From NCBI GenBank assembly GCA_900318265.1, contig ONKA01000002.1, positions 142,818 through 174,818 on the forward strand: DNA of 32,001 bases. The letters run 5' to 3'. Positions within the stretch are counted from its first letter, which is position 1. Each line of letters opens with the position of its first letter. Origin of the DNA: an uncultured Bacteroidales bacterium. GTDB taxonomy: Bacteria > Bacteroidota > Bacteroidia > Bacteroidales > F082. Shown here piece by piece: positions 1 through 8,447 of the stretch. The notes beneath the pieces are model-generated. The model was not told the origin of the DNA. It saw only the letters and a list, made by a program, of their open reading frames with translations, and did not search any database. Position numbers and translations under genes: made by a program.

Positions 1-1926
1 GAAGGTCTTGGGATTGGCAACCAACGCGTCGGTGGCGATGTCTTTCTCGTCGAATCGCATGGAGACGTCGGTGAAGACCATGTATTGGCTGTCGGCATTG
101 CATTCGATGAAGTTGCCCAAGAGATTGTCGGGCACCACGCCGCTTTCTATCAACGAGGCCGCCTCGTAATCGGCATCCAACAGGTCCTTGAAATCGTAGA
201 ACATCATTGGGTCCAGGCCAAACTGAAGCGCGCCTTTGTCGACTTGCGCGATGGCGTATGCCTTGCGTTCCTCGGTCCAGAAAGCGTTCCAGGCGGCGAT
301 GCGTTGCTCTTGGTCGGCTTGGGTGACGAAGAGTTTGGGGATGATGTCGGTATAGCTATGGACAACGTCTTGGCTCTTCAGCGAGTCGAGCAGGAACATA
401 AGCGACTTGTCGGCCTCCAGCGCTTCGTCAATGTCGGTGGAGACGGTGGCGAAATACAGGTGGTAGAAGCCGTCGTTGTTCTTGGCGTTATATAGGCCTT
501 CGGCTTCGATTTCCTCAGGCGAATTAAAGTCGAGGTTGCGGAGGTCGCTGTCGAATTTCACCTTGGGTGAGAAAATGATGCCAACCACCACGATGACCGC
601 TATTAGAATCAGGAACCACGGCTTTTTATCGAAGGGCAAGTTGTTGAGCCGCGAGATGCGCCTGAATGTCTTGCTGTTGCTGTCGGCCTTGATGGAAGGC
701 AGGAAATGCGGCAAGAAAATGAGGGCGAACAAGGTGCTGCCCAACAAGGCGAAGGAGGCGAACAGACCGAAGTCGCGGAGCAAGTCGCTGTCGGTGAAGA
801 GCAGGCTGCAGAAGGCACCTACCGTGGTGATGCATCCCAAGAAAACGGGTGTGGACTCGTCTCTCAGCAGTTTTTCAGGGTCGCCGACAAAGAAGTGGTG
901 GATGAGTACATGCAAGGTGTAGCTGATGGCCACGCCGAGCACGATGGCGCCCAAGCCCAATGCCATGAGCGACATCTCGCCTTTGATCCAAAAGATGCAT
1001 GCCAATGAGAAGGCTGTGCCGTAAAGGATGGGCAGCAAGAGTTTCCAAATGAATGGGAAACTTCTGAAGCACAAGCCAATAAGCAGCAGAATCAATACCA
1101 TGGAGATACCCACAGTTACAATGAGGTCGGAACGTATGCGACCTGCGTTGGAGACGCTGCCCATGGGGTCGCCATGTGCGTGAACTTTCACGTCGGGGTG
1201 ACTGGCATTAAACTCTTGCAGGGCTTGCGAGAGCATTTTGGAGAAACGGGTGGCGGATTGGGAGTCCAGGGAGCGGAAACTGGGTGCCAAAAAGGCCAAG
1301 GCCACGGTACTGTCGGGGCAGAAGAGGTGATCGTCGATGAGGTTGAATCCGCCTACCGCGCCTTGCAACACATTGCCTAGCACCACGTTGCGCAGGTTGA
1401 GCGGGTCGTACATGATGGCTTGGGTGATGTCGCCCGTCTCGTCTTCCATCATCTGTTCATAGTTGACCCACATCTGTTTCTCGATGGCCTCTGGCTCAAG
1501 GGCTTTCTCGAAGTCTTGGTAGGCAGCGGTGTCGATGAAAGAGGGGATATGCTCCAACACGAAATCCAGTGCGTTGATAGCGGTTTCGGGTTCCATTTTG
1601 TAAAGCACATTGCCGATGTAATGGCTCGTCGAATCTTTTTTGTACAGTAAATCGATGAACTCATCCGTCCGCTCGGCCAAGAGGTCGGGCGACAAGTGCT
1701 CATCGGTCGAGGTCACTTGAATATAGATCTTGTCCTTGAGTTGGATGGAACCAAAGGCTAGTTGGCTCTCGACGTTCGAAGAGGGTAGGAGTTTCGAGAT
1801 GTCCTCCTCAAAATGGAGTCGCAGGCCGAAAAACAGGAAAACCAAAGTGGTGACAACCATGATTAGATACATCAGTATCTTGTGGTTGCGGAAAAAATGG
1901 TATAAAGGGAGAAATACTATGTGCAT
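1..1926 (-). CDS. RND/MMPL-family predicted exporter (partial, 3' end outside window)
   Basis: This is the N-terminal 642 codons of a large inner-membrane transporter; the reading frame is still open at base 1. One membrane segment (about residues 17-35) is followed by a periplasmic domain of roughly 225 residues. A block of hydrophobic helices starts near residue 265 and includes glycine-rich stretches such as LGLGAIVLGVAISY. Another helix near residue 440 (LILIAVIVVVGIIF) leads into a second periplasmic domain. This TM1-loop-TM2-6-TM7-loop plan is that of RND/MMPL exporters (COG4258 type), which usually move lipids or polyketide-like products. I chose the ATG at 1924-1926 because it includes the cytoplasmic stretch before TM1 and lies 11 bases after the upstream thioesterase stop; an in-frame ATG at residue 23 would cut into TM1. 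It is probably co-transcribed with the thioesterase. The substrate is unknown. Confidence 0.82.
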   Translation of the reverse strand, partial: MHIVFLPLYHFFRNHKILMYLIMVVTTLVFLFFGLRLHFEEDISKLLPSSNVESQLAFGSIQLKDKIYIQVTSTDEHLSPDLLAERTDEFIDLLYKKDSTSHYIGNVLYKMEPETAINALDFVLEHIPSFIDTAAYQDFEKALEPEAIEKQMWVNYEQMMEDETGDITQAIMYDPLNLRNVVLGNVLQGAVGGFNLIDDHLFCPDSTVALAFLAPSFRSLDSQSATRFSKMLSQALQEFNASHPDVKVHAHGDPMGSVSNAGRIRSDLIVTVGISMVLILLLIGLCFRSFPFIWKLLLPILYGTAFSLACIFWIKGEMSLMALGLGAIVLGVAISYTLHVLIHHFFVGDPEKLLRDESTPVFLGCITTVGAFCSLLFTDSDLLRDFGLFASFALLGSTLFALIFLPHFLPSIKADSNSKTFRRISRLNNLPFDKKPWFLILIAVIVVVGIIFSPKVKFDSDLRNLDFNSPEEIEAEGLYNAKNNDGFYHLYFATVSTDIDEALEADKSLMFLLDSLKSQDVVHSYTDIIPKLFVTQADQEQRIAAWNAFWTEERKAYAIAQVDKGALQFGLDPMMFYDFKDLLDADYEAASLIESGVVPDNLLGNFIECNADSQYMVFTDVSMRFDEKDIATDALVANPKTF

Positions 1927-1937
1927 TGGGAAAGGGG

Positions 1938-2351
1938 TTATTCTGAAAGGCGATTCATTAGAGTGCTGTATAACTCGGGTAGGCGCTTGGAGATGGCTAC
2001 CGGGCGACCATTTTCGATGAAGCAGTGTGCACTGTGTCCGATACAGACCAATTTGCCGTTGGAACGCATCGTGTATTCAAATTCAAACTTCATCTCGCTC
2101 ATCTTGCTGATTTTCACCTCAATGTCGATGATATCCTTGAAGGTGGTAGGGTGCTTGTATTCGCATGAGATCGAGACCACGGGGGAGAAGACGTTCTCCG
2201 CCTCGATCTTCTCGAAGCCGAATCCCAGCTGGTCGAGCCAGTCGACACGTGCCTCTTCCATGAAACGGACATAGTTGGAGTGATGTGTCACGCCCATGCG
2301 GTCGCACTCGTAATATTTTACTTCGTGTTTGTATGTGTTCATCGTGGTCAT
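1938..2351 (-). CDS. Acyl-CoA thioesterase, 4HBT hotdog family (YbgC/FadM-like)
   Basis: This 137-residue hotdog-fold protein begins with the family signature YYECDRMGVTHHSNYVRFME near residues 13-32, where YbgC-type enzymes have YxDTDxxGVxxHxNYxxxxE. The acidic residue in ECD and the conserved HSNY are the expected active-site region. Such enzymes hydrolyse acyl-CoA or acyl-ACP thioesters in the cytoplasm as tetramers. The length is normal. Two starts are possible (ATG at 2351 or 2342); AAGG lies immediately before the first and at usable distance from the second. It is the first gene of a two-gene minus-strand unit with the exporter and is preceded by a TATTTTTG promoter element. The pairing with an exporter suggests handling of a specialised acyl product rather than housekeeping beta-oxidation, but that is inference. 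Confidence 0.85.
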   Translation of the reverse strand: MTTMNTYKHEVKYYECDRMGVTHHSNYVRFMEEARVDWLDQLGFGFEKIEAENVFSPVVSISCEYKHPTTFKDIIDIEVKISKMSEMKFEFEYTMRSNGKLVCIGHSAHCFIENGRPVAISKRLPELYSTLMNRLSE

Positions 2352-2369
2352 ACCTTAATTTAGAAGCGG

Positions 2370-2377
2370 CAAAAATA
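2370..2377 (-). promoter_or_regulatory. Bacteroidota -7 promoter element for the thioesterase-exporter unit
   Basis: On the minus strand this reads TATTTTTG, followed by CC, matching the Bacteroidota -7 consensus TAnnTTTG. It lies 18 bases upstream of the thioesterase ATG. No clear -33 TTTG was found. Confidence 0.6.
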
Positions 2378-2418
2378 GGGAAAAACACGAAATCTATGAT
2401 TCAGTTTGTAGGATTTTG

Positions 2419-2426
2419 TATTTTTG
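2419..2426 (+). promoter_or_regulatory. Bacteroidota -7 promoter element for the SDR gene
   Basis: The element reads TATTTTTG, followed by C, matching TAnnTTTG. Its last base is only 8 bases before the SDR ATG at 2435, so the transcript would have almost no 5' leader. It diverges from the thioesterase promoter 41 bases away. Confidence 0.6.
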
Positions 2427-2434
2427 CGACTATT

Positions 2435-3271
2435 ATGAAGCAGGTAAAGGTAATTCTCATTACAGGTGCCAGCAGTGGCATCGGCTTTGATGCGGCAAAG
2501 ATTTTGGCGCAACAAGGGTATAAAGTCTATGCTGCCGCCCGTAGGGTGGAGCTGATGGAACCTTTGAAGGCCGATGGCGTTCACGTCATTAGGATGGACG
2601 TCACCGATGAGGCTTCTATGCAACAAGGCGTGGAAGCCGTCATTCAAGCCGAGGGTCGTATCGACGTGTTGGTCAATAATGCGGGCTACGGCTTCTTTGG
2701 CGCCATCGAGACCGTGCCGCTTGAGGAGGCGCGTCGTCAGGTAGAGGTGAATGTCTTCGGCTTGGCGCGACTCACCCAGCTGGTACTGCCTTATATGCGC
2801 CGACAGGGGAGTGGCCGCATCGTCAACACCTCTTCCATCGCTGGCAAGATGGTGTTTTACATGGGAGGCTGGTACAACGTGACGAAATACTCCGTTGAGG
2901 CATTCAGCGATGCCCTGCGTATGGAGATGAAGCCTTTCGGCATCGACGTGGTGATGATTGAACCGGGTGCCATCAAGACTGACTGGGGCATCATCGCGGC
3001 AAAGCATCTGAAGGAGTCGACGGCGGGAACGGCATACGAAGTTGTAGGTTCGCAATGGGCCGAAAACATGGATTGGTTCTATAAGACCAACCTGCTTTCG
3101 AAGCCGTCGATCATCGCCAAGGCCATCAGCCGTGCCGTCAACAGCCGTCATCCCAAGGCACGTTATTGCAAAGGACGTTTCTCCATCATCGGAAGGTTGG
3201 CCAACGCCCTCATGCCTGCCCGATGGTGGGATGCCATGATGCGGCAAGGCGGGAAGATTAAAGTGAAATAA
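2435..3271 (+). CDS. Short-chain dehydrogenase/reductase (classical SDR)
   Basis: This 278-residue NAD(P)-dependent oxidoreductase has the Rossmann motif TGASSGIG at residues 10-17 and NNAG at 81-84. The catalytic serine is in NTSS (133-134), and YxxxK (Y147, K151) lies in the YNVTKYSVEAF helix. ARR after the second beta strand (35-37) is compatible with NADPH preference. The start was set at the ATG in MKQVKVILITGASSGIG because the Rossmann strand begins at once; the frame stays open upstream but runs through the promoter element. Related proteins include retinol-dehydrogenase-like and sepiapterin-reductase-like SDRs; the substrate cannot be read from sequence. It lies 32 bases upstream of the nitroreductase with no terminator between them, so the two may be co-transcribed. 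Confidence 0.88.
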   Translation: MKQVKVILITGASSGIGFDAAKILAQQGYKVYAAARRVELMEPLKADGVHVIRMDVTDEASMQQGVEAVIQAEGRIDVLVNNAGYGFFGAIETVPLEEARRQVEVNVFGLARLTQLVLPYMRRQGSGRIVNTSSIAGKMVFYMGGWYNVTKYSVEAFSDALRMEMKPFGIDVVMIEPGAIKTDWGIIAAKHLKESTAGTAYEVVGSQWAENMDWFYKTNLLSKPSIIAKAISRAVNSRHPKARYCKGRFSIIGRLANALMPARWWDAMMRQGGKIKVK

Positions 3272-3303
3272 AGTGATTAGGTAGATCTTATAATACAGTT
3301 TTT

Positions 3304-3945
3304 ATGAAAAACACTCCTACAACCTTTGGAGTGCTCGCTTTGGCACTCCTCGCAGCTGTCATTATGACGGGCTGCAACTGCAACAATCAACCGACTGCTG
3401 TGGCTGAAAAGACCGACAATGGTAAAATTGCCATGGAAACCATCATGACGCGCACCAGCATCCGCTCGTTCACCGACCGTCAAGTCTCGTCCGACACCAT
3501 CGAGATGCTGCTTCGCGCAGGCATGGCTGCTCCTACAGCCGTCAACAAGCAACCTTGGCATTTCGTTGCCATCACCGACCCAGCTATCATGGATTCTTTG
3601 GGTGGCAATGGCCGCCAAAGCCAGATGTGGAAGGAATCTACCTTGGCTATCGCGGTCTGTGGTGACATGGAGAAGGCTATGGAAGGCCCGGCACAAGCAT
3701 TCTGGGTCCAAGACTGCTCGGCCGCTACCGAAAACATCCTCTTGGCCGCCCACGCCCTTGGCCTCGGCGCCGTGTGGACGGGCTGCTATCCTATGGTGGA
3801 CCGCATGACCAACGTCAGCCAGGTGCTGAACCTGCCCGACAACCTCGTCCCACTTTGCGTCATCGTGATGGGCTATCCCAACGAAAGCCCCGAGCCGAAA
3901 GACAAGTGGAAACCCGAGAATGTGACTTACAACAGATTTGAGTAA
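3304..3945 (+). CDS. Nitroreductase-family flavoprotein with lipoprotein signal
   Basis: This 213-residue protein has an N-terminal lipoprotein signal, with a hydrophobic segment (residues 8-22) ending in the lipobox IMTGC; Cys24 is the predicted lipidated residue. From about residue 42 it is a nitroreductase-fold FMN enzyme. RTSIRSF (50-56) and AAPTAVNKQPWHF fit the FMN-binding region, and GLGAVWTGCYP fits the C-terminal FMN-contact segment. Family members transfer hydride from NAD(P)H to nitroaromatics, quinones or flavins. Export to an envelope site is unusual because the usual electron donor is cytoplasmic. No sorting signal for outer versus inner membrane was assigned. A strong hairpin terminator follows the stop codon. 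Confidence 0.85.
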   Translation: MKNTPTTFGVLALALLAAVIMTGCNCNNQPTAVAEKTDNGKIAMETIMTRTSIRSFTDRQVSSDTIEMLLRAGMAAPTAVNKQPWHFVAITDPAIMDSLGGNGRQSQMWKESTLAIAVCGDMEKAMEGPAQAFWVQDCSAATENILLAAHALGLGAVWTGCYPMVDRMTNVSQVLNLPDNLVPLCVIVMGYPNESPEPKDKWKPENVTYNRFE

Positions 3946-3948
3946 ATG

Positions 3949-3983
3949 AAAACTGCCGCACCTGATGATGCGGCAGTTTTTTT
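3949..3983. terminator. Bidirectional rho-independent terminator
   Basis: A 9-bp GC-rich stem (ACTGCCGCA at 3952-3960 with its complement at 3969-3977) has an 8-base loop. It is flanked by an A run on the left and a T run on the right, so it can end transcription from both convergent genes: the nitroreductase (+) and the C69 peptidase (-). The T run overlaps the peptidase stop codon. Confidence 0.85.
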
Positions 3984-5679
3984 ATCTCTCTCTTCGTTCG
4001 ATGACCTTCTTCAGTTTGTAGCGGTCACCAGTGGATTTGCCGACAGCATCAATGAATTGTTGGTCATAGCCGGGTGTTTGGTATCCCCAGCGTTGGAAAT
4101 TACCTTCCTTGTCTACACGCTTCACTACTTGGTCGTTGTATTTTACAATGAGGTATTTTGCCAACTTGTCCCAACGCTGCATCATCTTGTCTGCATAGGC
4201 GATGCTTTTGTTGTTGAGATAGCTGCGACGGTCGGCGGGCATCATCTTTTCGATGGCGGTAAGCACGCCTTCCTGGTCGGCAAAATAGTAGTCTTCTAGT
4301 TCGTTTTGCGCTTGGCGCAAGTCACCAATCATCATGGAATAGCGCGGGTAGACCATGTTGGCCACCCAGTTGTTCATCCAGAAGGCCGACTTGTCGCTGA
4401 ATTCGTTGCGCAGGTTGTTCTCGGGACGGAAGCAGTCGGGCACTTGGGTGATGCAGCAATAGAGCGGCACGTATGCTACCATGTTGGCATCGTCGCAGTT
4501 GAACCATGTGACGCCGCCCACGTCGTTGGGGAGCCACGAACGCATCTGGCAGGTCATGGTGAAACCGCTTTGCTGCGTGGCGATGGGGCGCTCTCGATAA
4601 TAGGGGATGCTGTCGCTATCCTTGAAGTGCATGGGCAAAGGACGGATGGGCATGCCCCAAGGGCCGGCGGTCATGTCGGAAGTCATGTCCAAAGGCGTAC
4701 CTTCAAAATGGTCACGCATGTCGTTCTGCAAATCGCGCAACGACAAGGGTTTGTCAGGCTTGATCCAAAGCGGCAGATGGTCGCAAACATCAAACTCTCC
4801 GTTGATGTAGGGCAGGTATTTGTCCATCTCTGCATGGTCGTAGTGATGGCGGAAGAAACTCCACACGCGGGCATCGGCATAGCGCACATTCTCGAAGTCG
4901 ATGGGGCAGTAGGCGTCGCGGAAGGAAAAGTCCTCGTCCTTGCCACTGAAGAAACCTTGTTCCTTGGCAAAACTGATGACATCGGCGGCATAGACGCATT
5001 CAATCTCCGGGTTGTTGATCTTTTTTAGGTTCTTGCTGCTGATGCTGTTATTGGAGCCCTTCTCCAAAGGGAACTGGCGGATGCGGCTCAAGTTGGCGTG
5101 GGCGCAGATGCAGTCGTCGGGAATGCGCAGGGCTACCCAAACAGCTCCCTTGCGGCCGGGACCCTTTCCGATGATTTCCATGATCCAGGCCTCGTTGGGG
5201 TCGCAGATGGTGAGGGTCTCGCCGCTGCTGTTGTAACCGTATTCTTCGACGAGTTCTGCCATGCAACGGATGGCTTCGCGTGCGGTGGAGCAACGCTGCA
5301 GGGCAAGGCGCATTAAAGAGAAATAGTCGAGCAAGCCTTCCTGGTTGACGAGCTCCAAACGGCCGTCGAAGGTGGTCTCCACGATGGTCACTTGTTTTTC
5401 GTTCATCAGGCCGACAACGTTATATGTGTAAGGCACTTGTTTTACGTATTGCCCCTCGTGCGAAGGCCCCCAGCCGTGAATCTCGATCAATTCGCCAGGC
5501 TCGTGTTGTCCGGAAGGACTATAAAACAGCGATCCGGAGAAGCCGAATCCATCACAATTGTAGGTACACATCACGCTGCCATCGGTGCTGGCATTCTTGC
5601 CTACGATGAGGTTGGTACAGGCCCACGCGGGAATCACGCAGAGGGCTAATATTAGCGCAAAAAGTAGCTTTTTCATCAT
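3982..5679 (-). CDS. Secreted C69-family dipeptidase (PepD-like Ntn hydrolase)
   Basis: This 565-residue peptidase has a signal peptide (MMKKLLFALILALCVIPAWA) followed directly by CTNLIVGKNASTDGS. In family C69 the cysteine exposed after N-terminal processing is the catalytic nucleophile, here Cys21. The following TN and the GKxAStDGS segment are the usual family signature, and later blocks such as WGPSHEGQY and NEKQVTIVETTF also fit. Members hydrolyse dipeptides, and the signal peptide places this one in the periplasm or outside. The cysteine could be mistaken for a lipobox, but the C69 motif explains it better. The gene is monocistronic, divergent from the barrel-protein gene and convergent with the nitroreductase, with a terminator between. 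Confidence 0.9.
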   Translation of the reverse strand: MMKKLLFALILALCVIPAWACTNLIVGKNASTDGSVMCTYNCDGFGFSGSLFYSPSGQHEPGELIEIHGWGPSHEGQYVKQVPYTYNVVGLMNEKQVTIVETTFDGRLELVNQEGLLDYFSLMRLALQRCSTAREAIRCMAELVEEYGYNSSGETLTICDPNEAWIMEIIGKGPGRKGAVWVALRIPDDCICAHANLSRIRQFPLEKGSNNSISSKNLKKINNPEIECVYAADVISFAKEQGFFSGKDEDFSFRDAYCPIDFENVRYADARVWSFFRHHYDHAEMDKYLPYINGEFDVCDHLPLWIKPDKPLSLRDLQNDMRDHFEGTPLDMTSDMTAGPWGMPIRPLPMHFKDSDSIPYYRERPIATQQSGFTMTCQMRSWLPNDVGGVTWFNCDDANMVAYVPLYCCITQVPDCFRPENNLRNEFSDKSAFWMNNWVANMVYPRYSMMIGDLRQAQNELEDYYFADQEGVLTAIEKMMPADRRSYLNNKSIAYADKMMQRWDKLAKYLIVKYNDQVVKRVDKEGNFQRWGYQTPGYDQQFIDAVGKSTGDRYKLKKVIERRER

Positions 5680-5715
5680 TTGAAATGGTATAATTATTGT
5701 TTAAAATAAGTCTTG

Positions 5716-5723
5716 CAAAGGTA
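5716..5723 (-). promoter_or_regulatory. -7 promoter element for the C69 peptidase
   Basis: On the minus strand this is TACCTTTG followed by C, matching TAnnTTTG. It lies 36 bases upstream of the peptidase ATG and only 9 bases from the opposite-facing element at 5733, so the two promoters almost overlap. Confidence 0.65.
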
Positions 5724-5732
5724 CATTTTTTT

Positions 5733-5740
5733 TACCTTTG
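5733..5740 (+). promoter_or_regulatory. -7 promoter element for the outer-membrane barrel protein
   Basis: TACCTTTG followed by C, 19 bases before the ATG at 5760. A possible weak -33 element (CTTG, 5712-5715) overlaps the divergent promoter. Confidence 0.65.
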
Positions 5741-5759
5741 CAACTTAAAAATTACAGCG

Positions 5760-8396
5760 ATGAAGAAAACATTTTCACTGAGAGCATTGTTCTCTCTGCT
5801 ATTGGTTATTTCGACTATATTGTGTGTTGCCCAACCTCCCGGTGGTGGCGGAGGACGTCCTCCAGGAGGCAGACCTCCGGGGGGCAGACCTCCTTTCGGT
5901 GGCGGTGACCGTCAATGGGGTCAGACCGAAGGCAACATGCCTACCGTGAAACAGAAGAAGAAAGTGCGCGAAGGTGATACTTTCCAGGTGGTGGGCGTGC
6001 TTCGCGATGCCAAGACGGGTGAGTATATGCCATACGTCAATGTGGCCGTTCTCGATTCTGTCGACATGGAACTGGTCAAAGGCGGCATCAGCAACTTGGA
6101 TGGCGTTTTTGAGCTCAATGGCGTGCCACAAGGTTCGTTCGTGCTGCGCGTTTCGGCCATTGGCTACGAGAGCTATATGCATCATTTCAAGGTGACCAAC
6201 AACACCAATCTGGGTACTTTGCGAATCAATCCTGGTGTGACCTCCATCGGTGAGGTCACGGTGGCGGCTGAGCGACCGCTCTATGCCATGGAAGGCGAGA
6301 AGCTGATCTATAACGTCAGCGAGGACCCATCCATTCAGACGGGAACCACCGAAGACGCCTTGCAGAACGCGCCTGGCGTGGAGGTCGACGTGGAAGGTAA
6401 CATCACGCTGCGTGGCGTGTCGAGCGTGGAGATTTGGGTCAACGACAAACCCTCGAAACTCACCGAAGAGAACTTGAAGACCTATCTCCAAACCTTGCCC
6501 GCCAATGCCATTGCTCGCATCGAGACCATCACCAACCCTTCGGCCAAATATGCCACTGACGCAGAAGCCGTCATCAATATCGTGACCTCGGCACACATCA
6601 AGAGCAACCAGTTCGTCAGCTTCGGCGTGAACGGCTCCAACCAGCCTTTTGTCTCACCTTGGGTGAGTTACATGTGGAAGAAGGAGAAGTTGAGTGTCAA
6701 CTTGTTCGCCTCTGGACGTTATAGCAACCGTCTCAACACTACCGACAGTTGGGAGCTGAAACGCGAGGATGCCGCTACCGAGGGATTGTATGACTCTGTT
6801 TGGTACAAGACGACCTCCCAAAAAGAGGACAACCGTAGCATGAGCGGTAATGTCTTCATGAACATTGACTATGAGATTGACTCAACGAGTGACATCTCCT
6901 TCGATGGCGGTGGCTTCTACAATAACAACCGCAGTCTTGGCAGCCGTCGCGAAGAACAGACCTTCTATTTGCAGCCCGATGACAGCATTCTGGCCTACAG
7001 CATGGGCGATACGACCCTTTCGCAATCCGGTTTCGGCCATTTTGGAGCGGATTACACCAAGAAGTTTGACGACAAGGGTCACAACCTTCGCATCGGTTTG
7101 AATGGCAGGTTCAACAAGAATGCTTCCGACTATTACAACAACCGTTTCTATGACGTTTACACCGACTTGGATGAAAACCGATATCTTTTGAGTAAGCAGA
7201 ATGGTTATGGGTTTAATCTTGATGCGCGCTACAACCGTCCTTACAATGAAGATGGGGAGCTTAGCTATGGTTTGCGTGTCGACAATCAGCTGAGTAACAG
7301 CGACTATAATCGTTATTATTCCAATGATGGCGGTATCACTTATGATAGCATAGATATACTACGCACTTACCATTTCAAAGGCGCTGAAACGGGTGTCAAC
7401 GGCGATGTCAACTGGACGCATCGTTGGGGTGGTTTCACTTTGAGCACGGGTTTGGGCATTGGTGGTGACCGTATTGGCTACAACTACCAGAGTGAAATGC
7501 CGTTTGCCGACGACAGCACCTTGTATTTCCTCAATGTACGTCCTTCCATCCACCTGACCTATCGTACGGAGTCGATGCACAACTGGAAACTCAACTATTC
7601 GATGCGTATGTCGCACCCGGGAGAAGACCAAATCAGCACCTTCCGCAGGTATGGCGACGACAGCTATTCGACGGGTAATCCCCTCGGACTCAAAAACGCT
7701 TATACCCATAATGTGGAAGCTGGCTGGCAGAAGTTCTTCGAGCGTTTCGGCAACATAGGCCTCGAAGCCTACGGTCGTTGGAGCACCAACGAGATCAGCA
7801 GGCTGACCGATGCCGAATATGATGACTATCTGGATCGTATCGTCAGCTATTCGGTGCCTTATAACATGGGTACCTCATGGCGTTACGGTACTTCGCTCAA
7901 TATGACCTACCGTCCGACGGGATTCTTCAACGTGCGCCTTTATGCCAACCTGTATGACTATGGCTATCGCATGGAGTATGACCGTAATGGTGTGCATCAG
8001 ATCGACCAACGCGACAAGTGGTCGTGGAGTGTGCGTGTCAACGCTTGGGCCAAACTCTTTGACCGTTTGCAAGTGACGGCTTCGGCCAACTACAACTCAC
8101 CTACCATCAGCCTGATGAGTGAGCGCAAGGCACGCTATTTCCTCAACATGGGTCTCCGCAGCGACTTCTTCAACCGCCGCTTGTCGGTGTTCGTCAATGT
8201 GCAGGACATCTTCAACTGGGGTGCCAAGATTGGTTCGGGCTCGAGCAATACCAATCCGTACTACCTCAGCGACAGCACCCGCAAGATGCTCAACAGCCGC
8301 TATATTTCGGCAGGCTTCACGTTGCGTTTCGGCAAGCTGGAACTTGAGCGACAAGCCAAGGAAGGCGAGAGCGAGTCGGGCGATAGCTTGGAGTGA
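5760..8396 (+). CDS. TonB-receptor-like outer-membrane beta-barrel protein with carboxypeptidase-regulatory-like domain
   Basis: This 878-residue outer-membrane protein starts at the ATG after the promoter; the open frame upstream runs through the promoter and is not used. A signal peptide (about 1-24, ending CVA) is followed by a proline/glycine stretch of tandem RPPGG units (about 26-49). A carboxypeptidase-regulatory-like beta-sandwich covers about 76-150 (VGVLRDAKTGEYMPYVNVAV, then GYESY). A plug-like domain covers about 165-280 (EDALQNAPGVEVDVEGNITLRG). The rest, rich in alternating aromatic and polar strands, is the barrel and ends in FTLRFGKLEL plus a short acidic tail. This order matches the Bacteroidota outer-membrane beta-barrel family related to SusC and TonB receptors. 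No SusD partner follows, so the substrate is unknown. Confidence 0.87.
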   Translation: MKKTFSLRALFSLLLVISTILCVAQPPGGGGGRPPGGRPPGGRPPFGGGDRQWGQTEGNMPTVKQKKKVREGDTFQVVGVLRDAKTGEYMPYVNVAVLDSVDMELVKGGISNLDGVFELNGVPQGSFVLRVSAIGYESYMHHFKVTNNTNLGTLRINPGVTSIGEVTVAAERPLYAMEGEKLIYNVSEDPSIQTGTTEDALQNAPGVEVDVEGNITLRGVSSVEIWVNDKPSKLTEENLKTYLQTLPANAIARIETITNPSAKYATDAEAVINIVTSAHIKSNQFVSFGVNGSNQPFVSPWVSYMWKKEKLSVNLFASGRYSNRLNTTDSWELKREDAATEGLYDSVWYKTTSQKEDNRSMSGNVFMNIDYEIDSTSDISFDGGGFYNNNRSLGSRREEQTFYLQPDDSILAYSMGDTTLSQSGFGHFGADYTKKFDDKGHNLRIGLNGRFNKNASDYYNNRFYDVYTDLDENRYLLSKQNGYGFNLDARYNRPYNEDGELSYGLRVDNQLSNSDYNRYYSNDGGITYDSIDILRTYHFKGAETGVNGDVNWTHRWGGFTLSTGLGIGGDRIGYNYQSEMPFADDSTLYFLNVRPSIHLTYRTESMHNWKLNYSMRMSHPGEDQISTFRRYGDDSYSTGNPLGLKNAYTHNVEAGWQKFFERFGNIGLEAYGRWSTNEISRLTDAEYDDYLDRIVSYSVPYNMGTSWRYGTSLNMTYRPTGFFNVRLYANLYDYGYRMEYDRNGVHQIDQRDKWSWSVRVNAWAKLFDRLQVTASANYNSPTISLMSERKARYFLNMGLRSDFFNRRLSVFVNVQDIFNWGAKIGSGSSNTNPYYLSDSTRKMLNSRYISAGFTLRFGKLELERQAKEGESESGDSLE

Positions 8397-8412
8397 TTTT
8401 TTATAGCCGGGC

Positions 8413-8433
8413 CTGCAATCGGCCCGATTGCAG
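8413..8433. repeat. REP-like palindrome upstream of the RAYT gene
   Basis: A 10-bp stem with a single-base loop is built on the core TCGGCCCGA (8419-8427). It lies 14 bases before the RAYT start codon. The same core occurs in the palindromes after the gene. No T run follows, so it is not a clear terminator. Confidence 0.65.
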
Positions 8434-8447
8434 AAAAAACAACGAGT

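Noticed and set aside
2360-3247. 295-codon minus-strand frame opposite the SDR gene
   Set aside because: The plus strand has all SDR motifs. The minus frame is rich in His and Arg as expected of a shadow frame and overlaps both promoters.
3982-5679. C69 peptidase read as a lipoprotein because of the cysteine at the signal-peptide end
   Set aside because: The sequence after the cysteine (CTNLIVGKNASTDGS) is the C69 catalytic signature, where that cysteine is the nucleophile.
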